NCBI RefSeq assembly: GCF_009905375.1
Contig: NC_133649.1
Location: 228,946,102 to 229,010,101 of the forward strand
DNA from: Apium graveolens
Taxonomy: Eukaryota; Streptophyta; Magnoliopsida; Apiales; Apiaceae
Direction: 5' to 3'
DNA: 64,000 bases
Shown: in pieces, positions 1 to 10,843 of the stretch
Layout: each line of letters begins with the position of its first letter
Position numbering within the stretch: position 1 is the first letter of the stretch
Program-made: the position numbers and the translations under genes
The notes under the pieces: model-generated
The model's input: the letters and a program-made list of their open reading frames with translations, nothing else
What the model was told of the DNA's origin: nothing
Database searches by the model: none

Positions 1-1309
1 ATTTATTTATCATTTTTTTTAATAAAATCAAAATCTAATTCTTTTCGGGTAATATCTTATCGAGTACCTTGTTATTGAGTTTGCGAGTCGTGCAAATTTT
101 TTTAGGATATTAGTATTTTATGTTGTGATGTTTTTCTATTTTTTGTTGTCTGTTTCGGTAGTCGCTCTGAGAAATATTCATATGATACTTGTATTAGATC
201 TGGGACGGTGGAGGATATAGCAAAAGCACACCTTTCAAAAAAAAAATATTCGTATTTTAGGGACATTTGTTGCTCCAATATTAGTTCATATAATTGATAG
301 TTTTGAATATTGGGTTATACAATTTGGTGAAGGTCAATTATGTTACCAGCTTACTACTAGTTTCGGAATTAATGTAGGTTAGATTACTCGAGATGTCATT
401 ATAATACTTTTTATATTAAAGAATTTGAATATTTTATATATTAAACAATATGAAATCAAAACAGTTATTTAACTAGCTCGATTTTTGTTTCATAATCAGG
501 TTGTAGTTAACAGTTCGAAAATTTGTAGACTAGGATTCAATATTTTAATAAATTTTTCCACTCTGTTCCCCAAAAATTGAAGAGACCAGATTATCAATTG
601 ACAGAAAATTATAATTTGACAACAATGAAAAATACGTAGGACCTTAATTATAATTTAACATTGGACAACTGAGAGATTACTCGCGGAGTTTGAGTGGTTA
701 CAGTAGCGACCAACCCACACGACTGTATCTTATTTTAAAAGCTTATTTCGATATATTATCTGTTCATCTCCTTCATTTCTGCTTGAAGCCTCGAATTTTT
801 CAATCCTACCACGAACCTTTTTGTACTTCATATAGAATATAGTTTCCTGCGTGATATACATTTTTTATTAGAGTTTCTAGAACAAAGAATAAACGCACAC
901 ACATTCACTAATTAAAAGCTGATACCAGAGTTGTGACTAATTAGCTCTGTTATTGACCGGTCGATTTTTCAAAAATCATCGATAAATTACTTAAAAATCG
1001 GTCAAAAATATTTATCCGATTTCTAATAAATCGCTGATAAATTATTCGATTTTTTAAAAATCGTCCGATAAATTGTAAATTAATACCTTACCGAATAATT
1101 CTGATTTTCGAAATCTGTAACACTGCTAAACACCAAGTTCATTCCTATCTACTCATGACCACATATTGAACTGTTCGTTGTTGTAGTATTTGAGATTGTT
1201 ATTCAGGTAAGTGCGAGGCAATTATTTGTTTGAGTTTGAACCTGAAACAAGGCCCACTAGCAAATGATATTTAGCCCACACTATTGATAAACTTCATTGT
1301 TTTCACCGT
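1..1309. other. AT-rich unassigned sequence
   Basis: No coding region, RNA gene or element end can be supported here. The sequence is AT-rich with stops in all frames. The only visible structure is a cluster of short inverted repeats at about 961-1075, listed separately. It lies to the left of the old Copia LTR. Confidence 0.5.
961..1075. repeat. cluster of short CGATTT/AAATCG hairpins
   Basis: About three imperfect units pair CGATTT with AAATCG and are followed by CGATAAATT or TGATAAATT. One is a near-perfect hairpin, CGATTTTT-T-AAAAATCG, near 1050. This could be the inside of a small inverted-repeat element. I looked for terminal inverted repeats with a target duplication around it and found none that match, so it is recorded only as a repeat. 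Confidence 0.4.
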
Positions 1310-1339
1310 TGAAATGTACTAAAGCTTAAAATGAAGAAG

Positions 1340-1619
1340 AAGGTCTATTGAGAGCATTGCTTGAAAATACATTAAAGTTTCTTACGAAATGTAAACTAGC
1401 TAGCTTCTATATTTATAACAATCTAATGGTAGTACTAATTAATCAGAAGATTATATGCTTTAATTCTAACTTAACTAAAAGCATCTACATACAATCTCTT
1501 CTAATCAACTCGTCCAGCAGGCAGATGACAACGAGAGGAGGTTGTACTCATATGTAGTGTCTGTAGCTTTGTTACAGTGTGCTGAAGTCTGTGAAGCTGA
1601 TATATCAGCTCTAATATCA
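1340..1619 (-). mobile_element. old Copia element, partial 3' LTR
   Basis: On the minus strand the old Copia pol ends near 1650. It is followed by a purine-rich tract (AACTTGAAGGG, 1620-1630), then by a sequence starting TGATATTAG that would be the LTR start (plus-strand end at 1619). A TATA-like TATAAATA lies near 1406-1413. The far end of the LTR cannot be fixed because its partner LTR is not in the window, so the left coordinate is approximate. Confidence 0.4.
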
Positions 1620-2225
1620 CCCTTCAAGTTAGGAGTGGGTAAAGAAGACAATCTTAACTTGGACAAGAGGAGATTTTGAACCGAGGAGATGGAATGGATT
1701 TAGTAAAAAGGTCAGCTAGCTAGTTGAGCAGTAGTAGGAAAGATAGGTCAACAGTCAACTCAATAATACCATCAAGAACCTTTCTATCTCAATATGTTTT
1801 CTACGTTCATGGAAAACTGAAGTTTTAGCAGTACAAATTGCAGATTGATTATCATAATAGAGTGTGACATGTATTAAATTGGTCACACAAAATTCAGCCA
1901 ACAAACAAACGAGCCAAGTAACTTCGGCAGCACAAGCAAGAGCCCTGTACTCAAATTCAGAAGATGACCTGGAAATAGTTAACTATTTCTTGAATTTCCA
2001 GGTAATATGAGAATTAACGAGAAGTAGAATATAACCAGTGATGAAATTTTTAGATTCAGGACGGGATGCCGAATCACTATCAGAAAATGCTTGTAAGATA
2101 AGAGAACAAGAAGCATGAAGTTAAATGTCTCGACTAACACTATGAGAAACATATCTGAGAGTATGATGCAATGCTAGCATATAAGAAATTCTAGGAGATT
2201 GCATAAACTGGCTCAATGACTGAAC
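1620..2225 (-). pseudogene. old Copia pol fragment (RT end and RNase H)
   Basis: The minus strand translates, with stops, into a Copia RNase H region. It shows SLSQFMQSPRISYM and LALHHTLRYV at the upstream end, a degraded SDSDSASRPESKNFITGY stretch, SSEFEYRALACAAEVTWL (the acidic EAEYRA-type motif), and near the end ADLFTKS, typical of Copia pol termini. The reading continues on the other side of Copia-1: joining 22685 to 2225 without one copy of TGAAC restores PDLCYVVQSLSQFMQ. This is the oldest element in the left half of the window and was split by Copia-1. Confidence 0.75.
2221..2225. repeat. target-site duplication TGAAC (left copy, Copia-1)
   Basis: TGAAC directly precedes the TGTTAGAAAT LTR end at 2226. 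The same five bases follow the other LTR end (TTTCTAACA) at 22680-22684. The duplicated site lies in the old Copia pol. Confidence 0.85.
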
Positions 2226-3466
2226 TGTTAGAAATATTAACCATTAACTATTACAGTAACATAGTAACATAGAGACAATTATATAACAGACTTCGCAAGC
2301 CAAGTCCAAGATAACGATTAACGAAAGGTAGATAAACAACATGCATATCAGTAACTATATCAGTAACTGTACGAACAAAGAAAGACCAGAAAATATACCA
2401 ATAACCATAGTTTAACACACTGAATAGAAACAGAAAAAGCAGTAGTAGCCAACAGGTACAATGCAACAAGAAAATAATCAGCTAAGTCGTCAGGCCTTAC
2501 TCGAAGTCCTGACTGCTCTTGAAGAGATAATTTCCCCCACCCGCTGTGTTGGGATTCTTGCAATGCCTCCTCTAGGATAAAATAGCTCCAGACTTGATGC
2601 TCACAGCAACAACAAATCCCACTCCGACTAGCACCTCAGTCTCGGAAAACTCACAGCTCTCAGACAGTTTGGGAGAAAAGAGAAAGCAGAGAGAAGAAGA
2701 AAATGTAGGTGTGGTTTATAAAACTCAGCAACTTAGTCCTCTATTTATACTAGAGGCTAAGTGTAACTGGACACCCTAATTAATTTTAGAATTAAACTGC
2801 ACATTTATTAAATAAATCAAAACTGATGAATTTTGAAAGTAAAATGTAACAGCTTTGCATTTACCTCACACATTATCAATGAATCTGACTAAGCCCACTT
2901 ACAAAGTTACTCGGCCCAATTCAGAAACCGAATCCAGCCCAACAGTAATAACCCAGCCCAATAGTAATAACCCAGCCCAAACTGATAAATAAATTCTACT
3001 TAAAATATTAAATCACAAATAAATAAAATCCTCGTCCAGGTTGCCTCGGGTACGCGAGACGCCGAGACATTCGCTTAAATCGCCCTTCGACCCGACCTGG
3101 TCCGGTCCGGTGCGTGGCGTGGCGGCGGCGCGCACGTGTATGTGTTTGTGCGCGTGAAATACACAAGAACACAATGCACCATCACACACCTTAGTAGTTG
3201 TACACTACCCATGTGTGTGATACAATATAAAGCCTACACCCCCTTTATTTATTTCCAATGTGGGATAAAACACATTCTCAATTTTTTTCAAACTCTTTCA
3301 AGCTAACTTCAACTCTAGTTCTCTATGAATTTCATTAAGAAAAATTCTTAAAACCATACATGAAATTTTAAATTCAAATATCATGGAACAACTCCCAATC
3401 ATTAGATTTTAGGATTATCATCAAGAACATAATAAAAATTATGATCTAAAATCCATTTTTCAAATC
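2226..3466 (-). repeat. Copia-1 3' LTR
   Basis: It aligns over its length with 21388-22679. Shared landmarks are a GC-rich segment with GAGACGCCGAGACATTCGC, a sequence ending CACACCTTAGTAGTT, and a minus-strand TATA box (TATAAATAG near 2735-2745). The left end is canonical (TGTTAGAAAT). The U3 end lacks the TAACA seen in the partner LTR and has been rearranged by a tandem duplication (3275-3770). An approximately 80-bp segment present in the right LTR near 22035-22105 is absent here. Confidence 0.8.
2735..2745 (-). promoter_or_regulatory. Copia-1 LTR TATA box
   Basis: The minus strand reads TATAAATAGAGG in the middle of the LTR, the position expected for the promoter of an LTR element. The partner LTR keeps the same box at about 21892-21903. 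The start of the transcript was not mapped. Confidence 0.5.
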
Positions 3467-3770
3467 CATACAGAAATGCGATCAGGTTTTTCATCATGAC
3501 TTATTTTTCAGAGTCGGTACCCTTCTCAATTTTTTCAAGCTCTTTCAAGCTAACTTCAACTCTAGTTCTCTATGAATTTTATTAAGAAAAATTCTTAAAA
3601 CCATACATGAAATTTTAAATTCAAATATCACGGAACAACTTCTAATCATTAGATTTTAGGATTATTATCAAGAACATAATAAAAATTATGATCTAAAATC
3701 CATTTTTCAAATCCATACAGAAATGCGATTAGGTTTTTCATCATGACTTATTTTTCAGAGTCGGTACCCT
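3275..3770. repeat. 248-bp tandem duplication across LTR boundary
   Basis: Unit 1 is 3275-3522 and unit 2 is 3523-3770. The copies differ at only a few positions. Each begins TTCTCAATTTTTT and ends with AGAGTCGGTACCCT. The unit covers the start of the 3' LTR plus adjoining 3' untranslated sequence, so it arose after or during insertion of Copia-1. The 5' LTR has only one copy of the LTR part. Confidence 0.85.
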
Positions 3771-4272
3771 TTCGGGTTTGAACCCTCCTAAGTCCTCTAC
3801 TTCAATGGCTACCGGATTCAGATGGAATGTTTCACCTTAAATCTTAATCCGTTTAGTATAACTATGTTCCATAGACGACGACAAGTCAACGGCTATGGTG
3901 CCAATCTACGGCTTTGAGACATTAATGGTCCTATCTTGATCCTATTCGTAGAATGCTTCAAGGAATAAGTATTTCCTCTAATTGTGACCACACAATTACA
4001 TTCTCTTAGATGGGCATTTCCAAAGATATACTGCTTCTATCTCGTCAAATGACTTGATCCCATTCAGAGTTTTAACACTTTTGCTTTTCTAGCAGTGTCA
4101 GTACTTTCTAGGTTTACTAGGGATAGACTCAGATACTATAATATCATCTATGTAGCAAAGGTACTATCAATTCATCCTTACAACTTGTTATTACCACATT
4201 GAATACACTTCGAAGGATCTCCTCTCATGTGTATTGGGTTTACACTGTTGATGAATTATGATAAGTTGACAG
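3771..4272 (-). other. Copia-1 3' untranslated region
   Basis: Sequence between the end of pol and the duplicated LTR border. The minus-strand frame following the RLGM end of pol contains many stops and no domain could be recognised. No convincing polypurine tract remains, probably because of the rearrangement at the LTR border. Confidence 0.5.
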
Positions 4273-5103
4273 TCACATCCCCAACCTTGACTTGAGGACC
4301 ACTGCATGTTCTAGTCCCTTAGTCAAAGGATCAGCTATATTATTCTGAGTTCCTATGAACTCTATTTCTATAATCCTATCAGACACTAAACCTCTTATAG
4401 ACTTGAGTTTAACTTGGATGTGTCTCTTTGTTTTAGCATTATGCTTTTTACTGCTAATCTTGTCGATAGTTGTTCGACTATGACAATGAATAGTATTAGC
4501 CGGAAGCGGTCTGCTTACTACATGTATCACATACATAAGTCCATGTAACCATTCAGCCTCCGTCCCCGTGGTATCTAGTGGCCACAACTTAGCCTCAAAT
4601 ATAGACCGAGTCACTATAGTCTGTCTCCTTGACTTCTAGGATATTACTCCACCAGCCAAGGTGAATACAGACTTCTTAGCTATCCAACTTACATCACTAT
4701 ACCCTTCAAGCACACCAGGAAATATCATGTAGTGTAAACTAAGGTACATTGTGCCTTTTAGATAACTAAGTACTTTATCAAGAGCATCCCAATGAGTTCT
4801 ATTTGGATAACTTGTATATCTAGCCAACTTAGACACATAATATGAAATATCTGGTCTAGTACAATTAGTAAGATACTGTAAGCTCCAAATAATATGAGAA
4901 TACCTTAACTGAGACACAGGCACTCTCGAAGTATTCTTGATAAGGGCAACTTTAGGATTATACGGTGTACTAGCGATTTTACACTGTGAATAACCATATT
5001 TCTCCAGTATAAATATCTCTATATAATAAGATTGAGTCATGATTGTTCCCTCAGCCGACTGAATCAGTTTGATTCCAAGAATCACACTAGCCTCACCCAT
5101 ATC
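4273..5103 (-). pseudogene. Copia-1 RT C-terminus and RNase H
   Basis: The minus strand continues the reverse transcriptase after the MITE (MGEASVILGIK) through the connection domain (TRPDISYYVSKLARYT, DKVLSYLKGTMYL) to RNase H. RNase H shows EGYSDVSWIA, TGTEAEWLHGL, KTKRHIQVKLKSIR and the pol end NNIADPLTKGLEHAVVL. Stops lie near 4625 and elsewhere. The usual first RNase H aspartate pair (SDAD) reads SDVS here. The protein would copy the genomic RNA and remove the RNA strand. It is interrupted and inactive. Confidence 0.85.
5096..5103. repeat. 8-bp target duplication CCCATATC (left), MITE-1
   Basis: CCCATATC occurs at 5096-5103 and again at 5630-5637, exactly flanking the insertion. Removing the insert and one copy rejoins the RT reading MKDMG to EASVILG. 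Eight bases is the duplication length of hAT transposases. Confidence 0.9.
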
Positions 5104-5629
5104 TAGAGTCGATATTTTCGTACAAGACACGAAAATAATGGGTTTGGTTTGATATTTTTGGTACACGAACACGAAAGTACACATATGCATTTAGTGTCGG
5201 TTTTGGGTTTACACTTGGGTACACGACACGAAATGAAAGTACACGAAATAAATAAATATTTAAATAAATATATCAAAATTATATGAATACATATATCTTA
5301 CAATAATATTTTACATATAATATTTACAGAATATAGATACAAAATAGATTGAAATTTAAATTTCATAAGACTTGACTGCACTTGAGTCTTTATGACTTAT
5401 TGCTCGACTAGTAAAAACTTAATATTTAAATATATATTATATATATATTTATTTTAATTATTAATTTTAAATTAAATAAAACACGACACGGAACGTACAC
5501 GAAATGAAGGTACACGAACACGAAACGATACGAATCCTTAACGGTTCGGGTTTGGGTTAGACATTCATGACATGAAACACAAAAGTACACGACACGAAAG
5601 TACACGAAACGAACGAATTTCCAGCTCTG
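5104..5629. mobile_element. MITE-1, 526-bp non-autonomous hAT-like element
   Basis: The ends are imperfect terminal inverted repeats: TAGAGTCGATATTTTCG on the left and, on the opposite strand at the right, CAGAGCTGGAAATTCG. The T/CAGAG start and the 8-bp target duplication point to the hAT superfamily. There is no transposase ORF. Both subterminal regions are crowded with GTACACGA / TCGTGTAC and ACACGACACGAA motifs in both orientations, as expected for repeated transposase-binding sites. The middle is nearly pure A/T. It lies in the Copia-1 RT just after the YADD region. Confidence 0.85.
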
Positions 5630-5637
5630 CCCATATC
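5630..5637. repeat. 8-bp target duplication CCCATATC (right), MITE-1
   Basis: Second copy of the duplicated RT sequence, adjoining the right inverted repeat of MITE-1. Confidence 0.9.
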
Positions 5638-6526
5638 CTTCATTTCAAAATGCCTTTTCAAGAATTCTTTTTTCTCGTTAATAATCTCAATATTGGTTCC
5701 AAACAATAAGATGTTTCATCCGCATATAGGCACAAGATAACACAATCACTACCTTTAACTTTGGTGTAGACACACTTGTCACTTTCATTAATCATATAAC
5801 TGAATGGCAATACAGTTTCATCAAACTTTTTATGCGTCCCTGGGAGCTTGTTTCAAGCCATAGATGTACTTGATCAACTTACATACTTTCCTTTCATTTC
5901 CAGATGCAATAAATCCCTCAGGCTGGTCCATATAAATCTCTTCTTCAAGTTCACCATGAAGAAAAGTGGTCTTTGCATCCATCTGATGGATGATAAGACC
6001 ATGGACGGAAGCCAATGCTATAAGCATTCAGATTGTTACCATCCTTATAACCGGAGAATATGTATTAAAGTAATCAATTCCTTCCTTTTTGCTTAAAACC
6101 CTTAGGTGCTAGTCTAGCTTTGTAAATATTTATTGAGCCGTCAGGGTTCAACTTCCTTTTAAAGACCCATTTTAACCCGATAGTAAAACACCCAAGAGGG
6201 AGATCAACCAACTCCCTTGTTCCATTAGAAATAATAGAATCAATTTCACTCTTTACAACGCCCTTCCAATGCCTAGACTCCGAAGAATCCATAACTTGTC
6301 GGAAAGTTAAAGCTTCGTCCTCGACATTGTAAGTGATAAAATCACTTCCAAAATCCTTAACTACCTTTGCACGCTTAGTTCTCCTTGGTTCCTCTACTTC
6401 CTTAAGAATAAAGTTACTACTAGGTTCTGCCCTCACATTTGTCATCTTTTCCACATGATAAGGAATAGAACTCGATGTGTGAGTAGGATCTTCCTCAGAA
6501 GTCATTTCAGGTATTCCAGTCTTCAT
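5638..6526 (-). pseudogene. Copia-1 reverse transcriptase N-terminal part
   Basis: On the minus strand the frame starting near 6526 holds the integrase-RT linker and the start of RT (GLKWVFKRKLNPDGS, YKARLAPKGFKQKG). It continues near 6027 with LIIHQMDAKTTFLHGELEEE, which includes the first catalytic Asp, and [11 protein letters not shown]. The region around 5725 should give YADD plus ILLFG, but reads YADE followed by a frameshift. The second catalytic Asp of the active site is therefore lost. Stops lie near 6070 and 5830. Confidence 0.85.
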
Positions 6527-7575
6527 AGGGTAGACATCCTAAAAGAATATAGCATCTCGAAATTCAACTATCGTATTTTCCACTATACCATCTATGTCAG
6601 ATTTTAATACCAAAAATCTCATAGCTGTAGTGGTTTCAAGATAGCCCAGAAAGATATAGTCAATAGTTTTCGGACCTAGTTTCTTTATCTTGTGTTCAGG
6701 AACAAGCACCATAGCAATACACCCCTACACAGAAGATACTTAAGACTAGTCATCCTTCCTTTCCATAACTCCAAGGGTGTCTTATCCATGTATTTCAGAG
6801 GGACTCTACTCAAAATATGGCACGTCATATGTAGAGCTTCTCCCCACATGTATTTAGGAAACCCAGAGTTAATAAGCATACTATTAATCATATCTTTAAA
6901 TGTTCTGTTCTTTCTCTCAGCAATCCCATTGGACTCAGGTGTGTATGGTGGAGTAACTTCATGAACTAAACCATTATTTTTACGAAATTCATAAAAAGTG
7001 TTACTCGTATACTCACCACCTCTGTTAGATCTCAATCGTTTAAGTGCCTTACTAGTTTTTTTTTCTACTTCAGTTTTATATATAATGAATTTACTAAGTG
7101 CTTCATCCTTATGTCTAAGTAAATAAACCTGACAATATCTACTACTATCATCTATAAAAGTAATGAAGTACCTAAACTGGTCCTTGGTCAACACACCACC
7201 AAGTTCACAAATATCAGTGTCTAAATCTAACAAATCTGAATCCCTAACAATATTATGAAAAGGTTTCCTCATTTGTTTAGAAGACGCACATACTTGACAT
7301 TTAGAATTCTTTTCTATGGTATTTTTGGAATCAACTCCAAGTTTATCATATTCTTAAGAGCACCAAAGTTTAAATGATCTAGTCTAGCATGCCATATATT
7401 CGAGGATTCAATACAGTTAATAGAAGGAACTATATTATTATTCAAAGTCCCCAAAATGGGTTCAGCATTAAAAACAAACAAACCATTTGACAAGTAACCC
7501 TTGCCAAAAAATATACCAGTATGAATAAGAACTACTTTATTACACTTGAAAGAAATTTCAAAACCACTAGAAACT
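6527..7575 (-). pseudogene. Copia-1 integrase
   Basis: GAG-pre-integrase and integrase core on the minus strand. Visible are IWHARLDHLNFGALK and CQVC (the zinc-binding HHCC region), then TDICELGGVLTKDQFRYF with the first catalytic Asp, RLRSNRGGEYTS, and PESNGIAERKNRT with the catalytic Glu. In the middle motif the expected SD reads SN, so the second catalytic Asp has become Asn and the enzyme would be inactive. Frames change near 7280 and stops follow 6685. The upstream edge at 7575 is the Gypsy-A insertion point; the protease lies at 20098. Confidence 0.85.
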
Positions 7576-7580
7576 AAACA
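7576..7580. repeat. target-site duplication AAACA (left), Gypsy-A
   Basis: AAACA precedes the LTR end TATGGCGCCC at 7581 and recurs at 20098-20102 after the other LTR end. Taking out Gypsy-A and one copy joins the Copia-1 protease region to its integrase region. Confidence 0.85.
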
Positions 7581-10500
7581 TATGGCGCCCTCCAAACCCG
7601 GGTCAGAAGTTTGGGGTCCACAACACATACACAATATATAAACTTGTATCAGAAATATTATTTGCAATGACCCTGCTTTACATAACCACGGATCGCAACA
7701 GGTTAAAGTATGAAAACAAGCCACAACCTTAACTTTTATTACAACGTACCAAATCCCAACTAATTTAACTTACAATTGATAATAAAATTATTCTTATAAT
7801 ATTACTATCTCACTACCGCAATAAGCTCCAGCTAGCTCAATCCAACTCAATCTGGAATCCTAGCTCGTACATTGAACTGGGAAACCTCGCTATCAATCGT
7901 ATCCTTCTTAACTATAGAATACATAAAAAGATTCGCAAGAGTGAGCTAACTAGCTCAGCAAGTCACAATGACAATAATTGGGGATAATCAATGATCAAAC
8001 GAGATGATTCAGAGGAATCAAGTTTATTGCTAGACAATCATTAGAATTGGATATTCATTTTAAGTTTTAAAACCAAGGTTAGGCTGCTGATCAGTCACGC
8101 ACTAACCCCGATAAATGCACACAACACTGCTCTAGTTACTGGATCCAAGGCACACATTGGCCTAACTTGACCATTGATATGGTCTAACCACGAATCTGGT
8201 CTACATAAAAAAAACTATCCAATTCTAAAGCAGTTCAATATGATAAAAAATATAATTCGATAAAACAAGATCATAATCAATGATGATTAAACACTTAAAT
8301 AAAAACGTAAGGAAACTCATGGATATCACAAAGGTATATCAGGTTTTAGATAAATAATGATTTTTTCAAGGTATAGTTCTTTGTTGTTATAAAGAATGGT
8401 TGGAGTATAAAAGTTTCTGTGTTTTCAAACAATTTTGTTCCAGTGTTTGGTGTTTGGTAGTTATACATTTGGGGAGTAGTATCATATTTGTGTGATTTGG
8501 TATCTGATGATCAACAAAGGATGGTTTACAAAGAATAAGGCTTACGGCTCAAGATCAAGAAAAATCAGGGTTCAAGGGTAAATAGTTTAAAGCACTTGCA
8601 ATATAAAACATGAGTTGTTTTGAATAATAGCGACATGTTATGAAACAGTTCGAAAATATTTGCGATATATCTTGAAGAAAAGTTCAGAAGTACTTGCCTT
8701 ACAGGGCTTTACAACTATTACTCATCGACTCTGAGCCGACTCTGTCGCTCAGGCTCTAACGTCCAACCCCTAAACCACATTAGATTCGACTTCGACACTC
8801 AGGTTTTTCTGTTGATACTCTACTGAGCTCATTGACTGACTACTAGGTCATCTTTTAGTCCACCGTCCACTTTCGGTTCCCGACTAGAACCTACAGGGGT
8901 GAAATACTCTATGTTAGACACTCAGTTATGCTTGACATATCCTCGCTAACCACCTACCCATACGATAGCATATTCCGACTCGTAATCATTCATATTATAA
9001 TAACACAAATAACAATTAGGGTTCACGTTCTCGAAATCGGTTCAGTGTTCATTTTTAGAAAATATGTATACTCGTCATTTTACGAAATTAGGGTTACTGA
9101 GTTTTGGACAAAACATTCACCGCAACATACAATCAAGTTCGTATAACGTATAAGTATATATATTCAATCGTCGTCCCGATAATTATCGGATACACTCCCG
9201 TATTTCCGTAGTTTGATTTCCCGGAAATCGGACAGCATCTCTTTTGTTTATCGGACTACCCGTCAAAACAATTCGACGTCACAATAAATAGACAATCCAA
9301 CAATTAATCCAATAACCACAAATTCCCAATCACTGATTCAATCCAAATATTAATCATTAACTATTCTTCACACTTTTATGTTTTTATTCGTATTTTACAT
9401 TTTTAAATCGTAGGACTCGGAAATGATTCATCACCGTCCACCGTCCGCTCGTAAAAGTCATCGCGGACGGCGGCAAAATTCCGCGGTTACGCGATTAATT
9501 CACCGGGTTTCCAATGTGAAACTTCGCCGATTAATTCAATTAAATTCCCGCATGACATAGATAACATCACGAATATTGACTCAAATAATTCCTGCAATTA
9601 AATGGAATTAAATCAAAATTTATAACATCCAACCCAACTGCACAAGAGGCCTAACACTGTCAGGCCCAAAATAACATGGCCGAAAGTTCAACCTTGCAAA
9701 ACAACAGGAGAAGACATAAGCAGAATTACGGCGCAAGAAGGCCAAACACGGCCACCGCCGCACACCCACAACACACACTAACACACGCACACCACGCACA
9801 CACACATACACATACATATACACAACCGTATATATATATATATGCATGCTTATAATCTGAAAGCAGGGAAGAATCGAAGGAATCACCGGCAAAATCTGAT
9901 CGAAACTCACTGGAAAACCAGAACCCGAGGAAGGAAATTGGGGGAATAGAGATAAAAGAAAGAAGGATAGGGAAGAGAAGAAACAGAGAGGAGAGATGGA
10001 GAGATTTCGAGAATGAAAACGAGAGAGAGACGAGGTAGCCGAGAGATTAGACTCGGAGGAAAAAGAAAATGGATGCTTTAATCTCTTAATTTCTGCTGCT
10101 ATGCCACATATCTATAATTCCTGACACGTGTTAGAAAATAAACACGTAACACTTGGGATAATTACGCAGATTCTAAAGCCCGAAGTTTGAAATTGACGAA
10201 CCGAGCTACTCTTAAAAGAAATTTAGAAAATTATGAAAATATTTTTAAAATGTTAGAAATATCCCGAAGTTTATAAAAATATAAATTTCGTAATTTTAAA
10301 ATAATTTCTGAAACGCAAATTACACCCGTTTTTAACAAATAAAAGAATCAACGCGCGGGTGAAATAAATCCCGAAAATTTCCAAAATAATTTTTAAAATT
10401 CTAGAAATATTCCAAACTTAAATAAATATGAGTTTCATAATTTTTGAAGATTTTTGGAATTAAATACAGATTTACAATTAAATGTAATCAGAAAATCATA

Positions 10501-10823
10501 CAGGGTTAAATAATTGATACAATATTGATATCTAAATTTTGTAAAATCCCAAAAATAATTATTGAAATTAAAGAATCGTAAAACTAATTTTAGAGACAAT
10601 CCAAATATTTACGGATTTAAAACTGTAATAAAATCACCTTTAAAAATAAAACTGAACAATATAACTAAATTTTTAACTACACATTCCAATCCTTTACACC
10701 AGTAAATCACAGACAAATAGTATATATCAACACACTGCTGCCAAAACCAAGACACATATTTTATTTAATTAATACTTCCACAATTACATATTTAAATAAT
10801 TCAAAAATACACGAGTCGTTATA
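7581..10823 (-). repeat. Gypsy-A 3' LTR
   Basis: 3243 bp, matching 16838-20097 almost throughout with scattered substitutions and small indels. The partner has about 41 extra bases near 17590-17630. The plus-strand left end is TATGGCGCCC, where the partner has TGTGGCGCCC, so a terminal G has become A. It contains a CA-rich then TA-rich microsatellite at about 9765-9843. ORFs inside (for example 8928-9146) are not conserved as proteins. Confidence 0.9.
9765..9845. repeat. CA/TA microsatellite in Gypsy-A LTR
   Basis: A run of ACACAC-rich sequence passes into a pure TATATATA stretch. The partner LTR has a shorter version at 19045-19122. On the element's strand the TA tract could also serve as its TATA region, but this is not established. 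Confidence 0.6.
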
Positions 10824-10843
10824 TCCTTCCCCCCTTAAAAAGA
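10824..10843 (-). other. Gypsy-A polypurine tract
   Basis: The minus strand reads TTTTTAAGGGGGGAAGGA immediately before the LTR start TATAACGACTCG. Its position and purine richness are those of the plus-strand primer used in reverse transcription. Confidence 0.85.

Noticed and set aside
900..1140. hAT-like element with ends TAGCTCTGTTA and TAGCAGTGTTA
   Set aside because: The ends are only loosely similar and the flanking 8 bases do not match, so an element cannot be supported.
2594..2779. 61-aa ORF, also found in related form at 21696-21932
   Set aside because: Plus-strand frame within the Copia-1 LTRs, opposite to the element's transcription; differences between the copies include frame changes.
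8928..9146. 72-aa ORF, also found at 18206-18424
   Set aside because: Repeated only because both lie in the Gypsy-A LTR pair. The protein has no known domain and is not followed by coding signals.
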